64,000 bases of DNA, taken from Malaya genurostris. Taxonomy: Eukaryota > Arthropoda > Insecta > Diptera > Culicidae. The translations under genes and the position numbers were made by a program. Numbering within the stretch: the first letter of the stretch is position 1; every line of letters begins with the position of its first letter. The DNA is taken from the NCBI RefSeq assembly GCF_030247185.1, contig NC_080571.1, forward strand, positions 83,275,025-83,339,024, in the 5' to 3' direction. Shown here one piece after another: positions 23,310 through 34,041 of this stretch. Under the pieces are notes generated by a model, which saw only the letters and a program-made list of their open reading frames with translations, had not been told where the DNA came from and did not search any database.

Positions 23310-23521
23310 ATTTCAATTTCATTTGCTGCTGGTCTAACTTTGCAACGCTTGCAATACATACAAATTGAATTTGGTCTTGTAGGCCAAGTTCCAGGCTTTG
23401 CTAAATCGTGTTTGACCATTCCGTACACTCCATTGTTCACAGCACTGTATTGTCTTTGTTTCTGTTGTTTCGACCGTTAACGATTTTCGACTGTGTCGGG
23501 TGAGATGCGAGCGCGAACTGT
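23310..23521 (-). pseudogene. ORF1 remnant, 5' part of the split LINE
   Basis: The nucleotide match to the 5' end of the 4959-6025 element is clear over 23425-23521 (attgttcac, then ...gagatgcgagcgcgaactg). Upstream of it the minus strand carries the start of the ORF1 frame, weakly similar to the other copy's IQLLLTSGSAKF region. R2 separates it from the rest of ORF1. Confidence 0.6.
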
Positions 23522-23530
23522 AAACAATTT

Positions 23531-25030
23531 CATATTTATATTAATTGATACTGCTTGCAGTAATAATTGCTGGAAGAACACAACTTCATACACCCTTATA
23601 CCATTCGAAGAAGTTCGTCGGGGTCAGAAAATTTGTGTGTGAAACATAATTTCATAAATATTTCTCGGATATAGCTTAACTGATTTCTACCTGCTTAGAC
23701 ACATATGAACAGTCCTATGCGTCCATATAAGGTTTCCGAATTTTATTTGAATCTGACTTCTGGTTTCGGAACTACAGGATGATATATGTAATGAAATTAA
23801 AATAATGCCACTCATTTTGCTCGTAGATTGTTGAACCGATTTTGTCCACATTCAAATGAAAGGTCGTAAAGTCTCATAAAAACTGTTTGTTTTTTAATCA
23901 GATTAGACTTCCGGTTCAGGAGATACAGGATGATAGATCCCATTCCATACAAAATAGGTGAATTTTATCCGATTCCGACTTCTAATTTTGAAATTACAGG
24001 GTGATAAGTTCTTAAAATTCAAACCGTCATAGAAGATGACGTTATCAAAAGCTTTAAAGTTGGGCTCAAAATTACAATTACAATTTATTTGTCATACTAA
24101 TTCATGGACATACGAACTATTTCTGGTTATGCTGGTCTCTGAATACAGTTTCTGGAAGTACCATAAATAATGACAAAAACTTTAAAGAACTCAAACTTCC
24201 ACATCTCATGGAATGCTTAATCGATTGTTACACGTTTAGATTGAAAGGATGTATTTAAAGGTTTCATACAATTTCTATCTTCGATTCGTCTTGCAGTTTC
24301 AAAGTTTTAATTACATTTCATATAAAACGACGGTCACGTTTTTGGACAATATCTATCACCATTGACCTTGAAAACAGAAACAGAGTTCCAGCAGTAGGAA
24401 TTTTTTTGATTGGAAGCAAAGCGAAACACGATTTTTAATACTATTGCATGCAATTGTTTCAAAGCCCCAAAAAGACTTTCTTCATCATCCTTCGTATTGA
24501 CACATTTGACATTTTAGCACGGTTCGTTTTGACAACATAATCGTTCGAATATGACATATAGTTTAGAAAGATGGCAGTATTTTCGTATTCGAAACAAATC
24601 CATAATTATATCGATTTAATCCGCTTACAGCAATAGCTGCTGGAAGAACATAACACCCATATACTATTCGAAATAGTTCGTCGAGGTCAGTATATTTCTT
24701 TTCGAAACAGTTCGCATATATGTGTGTGACTAATAATTTCAGTCAATTTTCGGTTCAATCGTTTTCTACAAACTAGAATTTCATTTGGGTCCGACCTCCG
24801 GTTCTGGAATTACAGGGTGATATGTAAGTGTGAAAAAAATGTCACTCACTTTTCTTGGAAATGGCTGAACCGATTTTCATAAACTTAGATTCAACTGGAA
24901 GGTCTTAAGATGCCATAATAATATTCAAATTTTCATTCGGATCAATTCCCTGATTCCGGAGGTATGGTGCTTAGTGTAAAAATGTCAATTTCAAGAATAT
25001 TTTTTTCATACGCTACCTCTTTATATTGGC
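23531..25030 (+). repeat. Second dispersed repeat family, continuation and a further tandem copy
   Basis: Continues the copy interrupted at 20462 (attgatactgcttgcagtaa, tggaagaaca). From about 24295 it repeats the same order, including attttagcacggttcgtttt and cgttcgaatatgacatatag, through 24536-24680. That second copy has no LINE, so it is the empty site. Units with gattttcataaacttagatt occur to about 25000. Confidence 0.65.
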
Positions 25031-25561
25031 TAATGCAGGGGTAGGGTCTAAATGATGAAAAAAACATCATTTTTGCGATTTATTTAGAACTATCGTTAAA
25101 CAAAATGAATTCAAACAACATTCCGTGATTTTTTCGTGGAAAATATTGAGAAATAAGCTGTAGAAGAAGTGATTTTGATAACGCTTCTTAAAAATCATGA
25201 TATGCAGTGTCCTCTGTATCTCAGCGCAGATTATTTGATTTTTCTTAATTTTTTAGAATTTTTGGTAGAGTAAGGGCACCCTGTTTCATCTCATTTGTAA
25301 GGACTTTACCTTAAAAATCTGATTTAGTCACTAAAATAACTACGATTTTTTCATATTTCTGCTTAGTTCGCCTTGCTCCACATTGGGAATTGATTCACAT
25401 TCCTTGGAAATTAAAAAAAATCAGCTAAAAACACTTCTGATATGTTCACTACTCTGCTCCTAATTTCATCTCAAAGGATTTGAATCCATCCTATCCTTGG
25501 TCCTTGATTCATCCCATGAATTAGCAATGGCGACAGCAATCAAAACCAAAATATTGAACTA

Positions 25562-26181
25562 TGAAGTACGATTCAGACGGTCCGGCTTCTTCCGTCACCG
25601 TCACCGGAACGTCAACGTCCGTCACCGTCATTCTGATTCACACGATCCGGTTTCCTATCCGTGTCCGTCATGTCATTTTCTAACACGTTGAATTTGAAGA
25701 ACTTAGTTTCGCACAATTTTATTCCACTAATACAAAATCTGGGAGCTTTTGAAGCCAATCGATCTGTTGTTTTCCTACCTTTTAATCGAATAAATAACTT
25801 TCAAAATTAACTAGAAAGAGGAAAAAACAATACAATCAGTTCCACTCAACAACGTAACGTATTTAGCAAATCTACTGATAAGTTTAATTACTTACATGTG
25901 GTATATTTCGTTTAAGAGTGGGATCTTGACACGGAATACATACATAACAAACGTCAGCTCAATACCGTAATCATATGAATCGTGCATGTGTGGGATAATC
26001 ACAGCCCGTCAAATATTCTTTCGGAGAAATGTTGACGGAGCTTGCCGTTGACGGACGTTGACATTCCGGATCTCTGCTGGATCGTGTGAATGCGCAAAGG
26101 GAAAACTCATTTGACAAATTTTGACGGAGGCTGACGTTCCGGTGACGGTGACGGAAGAAGCCGGATCGTCGGAATCGTACA
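25562..26181. mobile_element. 620-bp MITE with CCGTCACCGTCACCGGAA arms
   Basis: Left arm contains ttccgtcaccgtcaccggaa (~25590), right arm ttccggtgacggtgacggaa (~26134); the arms match over about 50 bp including gtacgattc at the rims. Element B at 61040-61070 lacks it and reads straight through (cactattacaatctcagg), confirming an insertion. No clear target duplication. Confidence 0.8.
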
Positions 26182-26421
26182 TTACACTCTCAGGTTCAAA
26201 ATGTCAGAATTTTCCTTAAAAAGGGCCTAATGCCAACTATGAGACAACATTTTTAGAAACAGTTTGGAATCATATCGACGTTTAAAATTTTTTGGATCGT
26301 TTTCGTTACCTTTCGTTTTAAGTTTAAAATTTTACTTTGCAGTTAATTTGGAGAACTTAAAAGAAAAACAAAAAAAGAATTGTTACTATTTAGGCATTAG
26401 CCCTTCGAAAAATAGAATGCA

Positions 26422-26772
26422 GAACCAGAGATGCCATTTATACAGATTTATCAGTATTGTATAGATTTTTGCGTTCGCATACTGATTTAAATCAGATTAC
26501 AGATTTTATACAGATTTTCTAAATTTAATACAGATTTATAAAGGTTTATAAAAAGTGAGAAGTGAAAAGTTAGACTTTTCTCTCTGAGTATCTGTTAGTA
26601 TTTGATTGCAGTACTTCTTTAAAAGTTTATTAATCTTTTGTGCAAATATTTGATGATGAACACTAATAAACATTTGTATTAAAACTTTAAACTTCTGAAC
26701 TGATTCATTTTATTAGTGAAAACAAATATACCGGATACATATTTTCTATGAAAATATCTGGCATCTCTGTGC
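26422..26772. mobile_element. CAGAGATGCCA MITE, copy 1
   Basis: Starts ccagagatgccatttataca and ends aaatatctggcatctctg, inverse ends CAGAGATGCCA. The inside is a degenerate array of atacagattt. Other copies: 41566-42216 and 60497-60850. Confidence 0.7.
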
Positions 26773-27420
26773 ACAGTCGATGAAACACACACACTTAATA
26801 GTGTTATGGTGACGTATAGCGGAAAGAAACCAGTGCTACTAGATTTGACACAATGGTTATTTCATTAGTTAAATACACGCTCTTTCTGCTAATATTCGAA
26901 ACCGAAACAGTTTTATTGAAATATAAATATCAACAATATAATTGAACTAATGTTACGAATACCAAAAACATACTTTTTGATGATCATTTGAAGAAAGAAA
27001 TTTTTTTTGTAACATTATTAGAAAACTTGGCAACTTTGCGAAACCAAATGAAATGAAAACAAAGCGCAATCAAGTGAACTAAGTGAAAAACCTTCATCTC
27101 ATATTTTTGAAGACTTTTATTGCTTGTCGGGTAATTTTTGAAGTTTTTAATCGTTAACTAAACAAGTGGCAAGTGAACATTACTAATTATGAAGTAATCC
27201 AACATTCAATAGTAGTGTAATCATGCGAAATAATGATCATATTTTGAGACGAATCGATTACTAGATATTCAGAAACATGACGAACTGTAAGTCTTGAAAC
27301 GAAAATGTGTCCTTAATCAAAAAGTGAGTTTGTTTTAAATGAAAAAAAAACGATCACCGAAGAATTTAAAATCATTTCTTCCAGTGAGAAAGTGTGACAA
27401 TAGCTTGAATACGCATTTTA

Positions 27421-28702
27421 ACACATGGATCAATAAGTCCCGAGACAAACAATTGAAACAACTTTTTTTTGCAAATTTTTTTTTATTCATCAACATAATC
27501 AACATCAACATAACCTTTTAGGGTGATACAATGATTCCAACGTTTTTCCAATATTTCAATACCATGTTTATAAAAAAATTTATCTTTCGCTTCAAAACAA
27601 GCTTCAGTTTCAGCGATGACCTCCTCATTTGAGCCAAATCTTTTTCCCTGGAGCATTTTTTTAAGATCAGCAAAGAGCCAGTAGTCATTGGGGGCTAAAT
27701 CTGGCGAGTATGGGGGTGGGGAAGCAGATCTAAGCCCAATTCGTTCAATTTCGCCATTGTTTTCATCGACTTGTGGCAGGGTGCATTGTCTTGATGAAAA
27801 AGGATTTTTTTTTCTCTGCATATGCGGTCGTTTTTTTGCGATTTCCTCCTTCAAACGCACCAGTAAGTCAATATAATAATCACTGTTGATCGATTTACCT
27901 TTTTCGAGGTAGTCAAAGAAAATCACGCCATACGTATCCCAAAAAACTGAAGCCAATACTTTGCCAGCTGACTGCTGCGTTTTCGGACGCTTCGGACTCA
28001 AATGACTGCCGCTTCGACTCTGGAGTGTAGTGATGTATCCATGTTTCGTCCATGGTCACGTAACGAGGCAAGAATTTTTTTTTTGCTGCGAGTAAATAGC
28101 GATAAACTGCTTTCTGAATCATCGACTCGTTGCTGTTTTTATTCCATCGAAAGCAATCGCGGCACCCACTTGGAAAAAACCTTTTTCATGCTCAATTTTT
28201 CATGAAGGATAGTAAATGCACTTCCATGTGATATCTGTGTCATCTCAGCAATCTCACGGAGCTTCACTTTACGATCTTTCATTAAAATTTTTGTCACTTC
28301 ACTCACATTTTCCGGTGTAACGGCTTCCACAGGTCTACCCGAGCGTTCCGCGTCATTTGTGTCGGTACGACCACGTTTAAACTCGGTGAACCACCGACAA
28401 ATCGTTGCTTTTGATGGACAAGAGTCCGGATAACATTTTTCATTCCATTGTTCCGCTTGCACGGTGTTTTTACCCATTAAAAAACAATGTTTTATCAAAA
28501 CACGAAACTCGGTTTTTTCCATTTTTTAAACCAACTACAAAACGACTTTACTCCAATCTCGATAACTCAGCTGTTTCTGGTCGGATCGACTTAAAATGTT
28601 GACCCGTTTCAAGCAAAGGTTAGTACTCTAGAAAGACGTGGTTACTGGTTTATTACGAGCGCCATCTCTGCTTTAGTCTCGGGACTTATTGATCCATGTG
28701 TT
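27421..28702 (-). mobile_element. mariner element 2, TA duplication
   Basis: 1282 bp; the ends acacatggatcaataagtcc and ggacttattgatccatgtgt are exact inverse copies extending about 28 bp. TA lies at 27419-27420 and 28703-28704. Confidence 0.93.
27483..28522 (-). pseudogene. mariner transposase (different subfamily), multiple frameshifts
   Basis: N-terminal part MEKTEFRVLIKHCFLMGKNT to WVPRLLSME at 28139, then an in-frame TAA. The frame changes at an A9 run just before FLPRYVTMDETWIHH, and again before SPKRPKTQQSAGK. It changes once more at an A8 run, so the second Asp block (FHQDNAPCHKS) lies out of frame, and finally returns for YSPDLAPNDYWLF. The three Asp blocks are all recognisable. It ends YVDVDYVDE with a stop. 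Clearly inactive. Confidence 0.9.
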
Positions 28703-28867
28703 AAAACATTCTACAGTTTGCTTCAGGTACGTTGTAAGATATTATTCATGTTAAAAGTAATGAGGTGAATGGAAGAGATGGAAATGGAAACTCAGATGAA
28801 ATAGGGAGCCGTTACCCTAGTTGTATAAAGTCAAAACTACGATTTTCACGAAAAAATTCAACATTTT

Positions 28868-29799
28868 GCACTCGAAGTGTAACCAATTAAAAAGGCCATA
28901 AATTCAATTTGGATAATTACTTTTACTTAATTCAAAGTACAAAATGTGTAAAAATAATACAAAATTCAGAATCAATTCACTTTTGCTCGATATGACCACC
29001 TTTTGCCTTGACTTGATGACTTGAGAGAGCGAAGGAGTTGCTTCGTTTGGCCGAATGTGACTTGCAGGTATTTTGGCCCACTCGCGGACAATAACTTTTT
29101 TCAGCGCCTCGAGACTGGTGTATCTTTTAGTTCGGACTTTGCTCTCCAAAATGGCCCAAAGAGAATAATCCATTGGATTCGCATCTGGTGAATTCGAGAG
29201 CCATTGTGTGGACGTGATGAAGTTCGGAACGTTGTTTTTCAGCCATTCTTGGTTCACTCGAGCTTTGTAAGACGGTGCCGAGTCCTGCTGAAACGTCCAT
29301 GGTCTGCCACCGAAATGTTTGTCTGCCCACGGCTTCAAAGCAACCTCCAGAATACTTTCCCGATAATATGTCGCATTTACCTTGACGCCAGGCTCGATGA
29401 AAACGATTGGAGAGCGTCCATCTGCGGTTACAGCGTCCCAAACAATCATCTGTTGCGGGTGCTGCCTCCTGGTGGCCAATCGATGACTCAAATTCTCGTA
29501 TGAACGGTCGGTCAAGTAAACCCTATCGTTTTGAGAGTTTACGAATTGCTCAATTGGAAAAATTTTCTCGTCAGAAAATACAATGTTCGGAAATTGACCG
29601 CTTTCGGCCAAACGAAGCAACTCCTTCGCTCTCTCAAGTCATCAAGTCAAGGCAAAAGGTGGTCATATCGAGCAAAAGTGAATTGATTCTGAATTTTGTA
29701 TTATTTTTACACATTTTGTACTTTGAATTAAGTAAAAGTAATTTTCCAAACTGAATTTATGGCCTTTTTAATTGGTTACACTTCGAGTGCCGGACCCTG
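28868..29799 (-). mobile_element. Fold-back DD37D Tc1/mariner element
   Basis: Two 188-bp arms, 28868-29055 and 29603-29790, are near-perfect inverse copies. Each contains the 3' end of the transposase gene plus the terminal repeat. The right terminus continues to cggaccctg followed by TA (29800-29801); the left terminus lacks the last ~9 bases and its TA. The N-terminal half of the transposase has been replaced by the inverted copy of the 3' end. Confidence 0.9.
28904..29620 (-). pseudogene. DD37D transposase, C-terminal part
   Basis: The frame holds the catalytic half: FSDEKIFPIEQFVNSQNDRV (first Asp), FQQDSAPSYKARVNQEWL (second Asp) and SPDANPMDYSLWAILESKV (third Asp, 37 residues later). 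This spacing defines the ITmD37D/maT-like group. The DNA-binding N-terminus is missing because of the fold-back rearrangement. The frame at the other end (plus strand, 29603-29754) repeats the same C-terminal sequence RPNEATPSLSQVIKSRQKVV. Confidence 0.9.
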
Positions 29800-30319
29800 T
29801 ACCTGTAAAACCTTTCCAAAGTAACAAACAACGAAAAGCAAAACGTTATGGTCTAGTATTTTACATGTAGAAAGTGTGTGCAAAATTTGAAAAAAAAAAT
29901 TGGTGCAGTAGTTTTTGAATGACGATGGACACGAACTTTCAAAACCTGCTTTCGAGACAAACACGTTTAAAGGTTTTCGTATATAAAATCAAAGGAAACA
30001 ATTTATTACTCTAGGGAGCCCGTAGGGTCTAAAATTTACGAAAAAAACATATTATTTCTTTTGTATTTTGTTAAAATGAAACATTTCATTAATGTTTCGT
30101 TAAATTTTTAAGTCAATCGAAGCAGAAATCTTGGCTCTGTGTGCCGAGCTCTTACTTCTTCGCAGTATGAGATAAGCAAAGATAAAGACCCATAACTTGC
30201 GGAGTTTTGTTACGATAGGCTTGAAAGTTTCATAAGAATGTTCGTGAAATGTTTTACTACAAGAAAATACAAAGAAAAAATTAATTAATTTTTCTAAAGT
30301 GTTCGACCCTACTCGCCCC

Positions 30320-32326
30320 TGAATTCAAAATTCAAATTCGCCCCTATTATATCAATGTAGTAATATTATGCAATAGAAATCTTCAAACATTGTTTTAAAT
30401 TGTAGCATTTCGGGGAATTTCTGCTGTTATTTATATGAAAAAGGAACATTATGAGGAAGCTGGATTTAAACATGTTTTTTACTCAAAACATGTTTTTTAC
30501 TCATCACTACCAACGAGAAACAGACCCAGGAAAAAGATGGATGAAACAGCATAAATTAGAAAAAAATGTAGATGCTCTACCACCTGAAGCAACATTCTAG
30601 AAAGCGACTCGATTAAATAGTGCTAAACACGTGTACGATACTCTATACTATGGAGTGAATCTCAAATGTCTTCACCCAGTAAACTACAGGGAAAATTAAA
30701 CCTGCTTATCTGTGCTACTTCTCAGAATTTCTAATAATTCTTGCCCTTAATTTTCGCTATTCTTTTTCAAGGCTATTCACGTTATTTACATATCGTATCT
30801 AAAACTGCAGCAACAAGATAACACGGGTCTTTATCTCCAGACACTCGTGAGATTTCCTAGTAAACAACTAGCCGCATGCTGGTAAATTAAACTTGCAAGT
30901 AATGTAAACCGCGATTAGCTAAAGTTAGTTCCAATGACCGTGCGCTTTGAAACATAAATTAAAACAAATAAAATTCAACGATATATTTATCCGTAACTAA
31001 TGATGATAAGTATTATCCTTATCTACAAGCAGATTGGTTAGTCAGCTTGTAACATCGACATAACATAATCGAGAAAGACGCTTTTATTGATACCAATCGA
31101 AAGTTCAGAAGCTAGTTCAGGAAAGTGTTTGATATTCCAAAACAATTAATCATCTAATGTGTTCGAGATAAGAGAGGTACGACATTAAATTGAAGGGATA
31201 TGAAAACATTCTAATATTCCATCAAAGCAACCATATTTTAAAATGGTTCCTCACTAGACCAGTCTACATCCCGGGAATGACAAGGTAGTTCTTTCAATAT
31301 GCTATCCCCTTACTGATTACTTTACTCTGTTTGGTATGATTCAATTTGATGTAGCGGCAATAACGACGACAACAATTACTAATAACAGCGTAACCGCTGC
31401 TGCTATCATATTTCAAAACTCTCCTCCCAACACTGAATATATTCACAGACCCGACGAATGTTTCCCTCCATATGTCGCTCGATCGTTGATTAGAGATCTA
31501 TCTATCTTTCCATTACCGGGGTTACGTCACACTTGACCTTATAATTTCCCCATGCAGTTCTATAACTGTGTATATGGAATCCAGGAGTACTGTTCGGAAA
31601 GTGTATTCAATAGTTTGGTTTGATGATAGGTGTACTAGTAATTAAAAAGTCGACCTATCTCAATCTACTCCGAAGAACATGTTTCTATTATTCTCATGAA
31701 GAAAGCTTATGTAATCCATTCGAAGTCCGGTTTGAATATTCAAATATCGCTTTCGCTTGATGCCGAACCTAACACAGTTTCCACTCTAGCTGCTGTCAAA
31801 CCGTTGATTTGAAACCAGTTTCAACGTCCTTGAACTGAAAATCGAATCACTTTTGAACCTGATTCTAATATCGGGTTCGTTCAAACCCCCGTTGTTAAGT
31901 GCGAACCTAACACGGTTTGATGAAAAGTGTTTGTTTTATGAATCTACCCTGAGTCAGTTACAGTGTTCTCAAGCGAAAACGACATAAGAAACAGCAGGAT
32001 CAGTTTTCGCCAACTTAGATTGAAACGGTATTAGTTTGAAATAACCATGACAGCAAAAAGGTGCAAAATCTTCAAAATAGTTAAACGAATTGCGTTCAAT
32101 TTGCAGCTTTATTGACAAGTAATTTTATAAATTTTCTGTAGTTTCTTGTAATAACTTCAACTGGGATAATTATTCAAACATATGAGAAAGACATCATAAC
32201 ACCGATCGGTGGATTAATGCTGGCTGTTTTGTATCGTAATATAAATTCGCCATAGATAACAAATAGATAACACTTCGTTTTATGATTCAACTACTCAGAT
32301 GATGGTGTAAATGTAAGAATACTTAC
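30320..32326. other. Promoter-proximal part of intron 1, mostly unique
   Basis: No gene seen. About 31980-32230 carries weak traces of the main dispersed family, ending in agacatcataacaccgatcg and ggtggattaatg. This 2 kb next to exon 1 is poorer in recognisable elements than the rest of the intron; intronic regulation is possible but not shown. Confidence 0.4.
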
Positions 32327-32511
32327 TCTTCAAGCCGATCCCCCAAACTGTCCGATTTGTCTACTTCGAGCGGTCGAAACAAATCCTGCAGTTCTAGCAC
32401 TTTGGTGTAGCCCTTCTTGAACAGATCGATAGTCCACCAGAACGTCAATATGGACAGTAGGTTGGCATTTTCCCGTGGATTTGGTGGCAGTTTTCTTCGA
32501 ATTGATTCCAT
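32327..32511 (-). CDS. ABC transporter subfamily C (MRP4-like), exon 1
   Basis: Start codon at 32511, 61 complete codons plus two bases, donor GTAAGT at 32326. The product begins MESIRRKLPPNPRENANLLS and continues ILTFWWTIDLFKKGYTKVLE and LQDLFRPLEVDKSD; FWW and LYRPL/LFRPL are typical of the short cytosolic N-terminus of MRP4-type transporters. The first plus-strand exon at 62786 has the same length and phase. A competing frame (32330-32530) has no family match. Confidence 0.92.
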
Positions 32512-34032
32512 ACTGACATTGCACTATCACTACCAGACACTACTAACTTTCAACTGTAACTTTCGCAATTAATTTTCCGAACTCTCCAGCGTCACAACGA
32601 GAACGGCACCTATGGAAATGCAATCGAAATGGAAACACTTCAGCACTCGTCGAGTATCACCGCCGGAATGATAAGGTTCCGGGTCTCTCGCGATGGATGG
32701 ATGGATGGATGGATGGCTCGTCACACTTGATATAATATAATTGCTTCGTCATAGGCAGACAAACATTCGCGAAAGTTACTTATCTCGCTGATGGTGTCGC
32801 CAAAAATTTGATTTCACAATTCCACTTGAGTCTACAGGAAATTAAGGAAGCACACGAAGCTTACACGACCGAATTTTTACAATGCTATTGGCTCTAACGG
32901 TAGTATTTCAAGGGGTTTCATTTTGAGACTGCTTACAATATGGGAAATTACCCTGGTAGCTTATCTCTCTATATATATGGTATGCAATATTTTTATGAAT
33001 GATAGACATTTTTTTAAAATAGATTACCCGGCTGACTAATCCAGCACAACCTAAAATTAAAACACTGATACTGGCACCATCCTAACTTTGTACCTTAATA
33101 GTACAATAACACTTTGAAATGACACAAGGAAACTCTGTTTTAGTTAATTTTGTTTATATACCGGGAATGTAAAAGTACCATTTGATCAGTGTTATAAATT
33201 ATTCCATGTATAATCCAAACCCTATTCTTGATAGTTTGACGATATTTACACGCAGAGAAATGGAGCTTGTTTCAAATAACAGAACTGTCAGTAGATCTTT
33301 AAGTTTGGTTTCTGTTAATTTCAAACTAGAATATGATTGTTTTGAACCCTTTTTTCCCCTTCAGCAGCCGCAATTATAACTGTTTGATTTGAGGCAAAAT
33401 TCTTATCTAGGCTAACAAAAGAATGATTTGTTTCAGCTGATTTTATCGTTGAAATAGATTAGCTATTTATTACATGTCAACAAAGGCTAAGTGGATGTTA
33501 TTGGTAATGTATTTGTTGATTTGATCATACTTAACCTTTGTATATAAAAAAAATGGTTCATTTTATCTATGACCTTATTTGTGTGTTCTTTGAATGAACC
33601 GTATCAGTTTTATTTGTTATAAACAAGAGAATTTCTAGTTCTAGTGGAAAATCAAAAAGTTCGCACGTATCTTAAAAGAGAAATTTATCAGTTTTTTTTC
33701 TGGGTTTCTTGGGACTTTTTAACAATTCAATTGTATGTATGGATATTCAATAAAATTACTAAGAACTTCTCCGAAAATTCGAACATCGGAAAAATGTTGT
33801 TAGTTTAACTAACATATCTGTTGATTTTATCAAAACCATTCAGGTAAACGAAATAGATGTATTCGAATTCGAAGACAACGACACGCAAAACAAAATTCCT
33901 TTTCATTTCATCAGAAACGTTTCAATGGCAATTGAACGTCATTTATGCCAGTTGCGAAGTGGCCATTTCCCAAATAGCTAGTTACATTAGCTTATCGAAA
34001 TTTTAAGATGTTCTACAATTGTTTCAGAATTG
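32512..34032. promoter_or_regulatory. 5' flank of ABCC gene 1
   Basis: Upstream region on the minus strand. A GATAAG motif (plus-strand cttatc, about 32779) lies ~270 bp before the start codon and another at ~32953. A short gatggatg microsatellite lies at about 32691-32716. No TATA box was assigned and the transcription start is unknown. Confidence 0.35.
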
Positions 34033-34041
34033 TTATTCATG

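Larger units (their letters stand above)
20462..23521 (-). mobile_element. Second ORF1-only LINE, split by nested insertions
   Basis: The 3' part (20462-~21160) and 5' part (~23300-23521) match the two halves of the half-LINE at 4959-6025, including the 3' tail (plus-strand ttgcgtacaagctttacgtg) and the 5' end (gatgcgagcgcgaactg). The outer duplication is aaacaattt at 20453-20461 and 23522-23530. Between the halves sits a TIR repeat that in turn contains a mariner. Confidence 0.75.
25268..28817 (+). mobile_element. TIR element A with three nested insertions
   Basis: Ends: agtaagggcaccctgtttca at the left and tgaaatagggagccgttac at the right, imperfect inverse repeats; TA at 25266-25267 and 28818-28819. 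The same element in the opposite orientation is 53696-61362. Nested inside are a 620-bp MITE (25562-26181), an atacagattt-rich MITE (26422-26772) and mariner 2 (27421-28702). No reading frame of its own is recognisable. Confidence 0.75.
25031..30319. mobile_element. TIR repeat family R2, copy 2 (split by two large insertions)
   Basis: Left end ggggtagggtctaa at 25031-25044, right end ttcgaccctactcgcccc at 30302-30319. Its own sequence is 25031-25267, 28818-28867 and 29802-30319, about 0.8 kb. It is interrupted by TIR element A (25268-28817, TA on both sides) and the fold-back D37D element (28868-29799). The order agrees with copy 1 at 21195-23299. Confidence 0.75.
18401..32326 (-). other. Intron 1 of ABCC gene 1 (13.9 kb)
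   Basis: Donor at 32326 (exon ending GAAGA, then GTAAGT) and acceptor at 18401 (...cgcag before AAAATGG); the split codon is Glu and the joined reading is RLEEKWYAQTNSP. All other introns of the gene are 53-72 bp, so this one is about 200 times longer. It contains nested TEs from 18671 to 30319, described individually. Confidence 0.88.
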
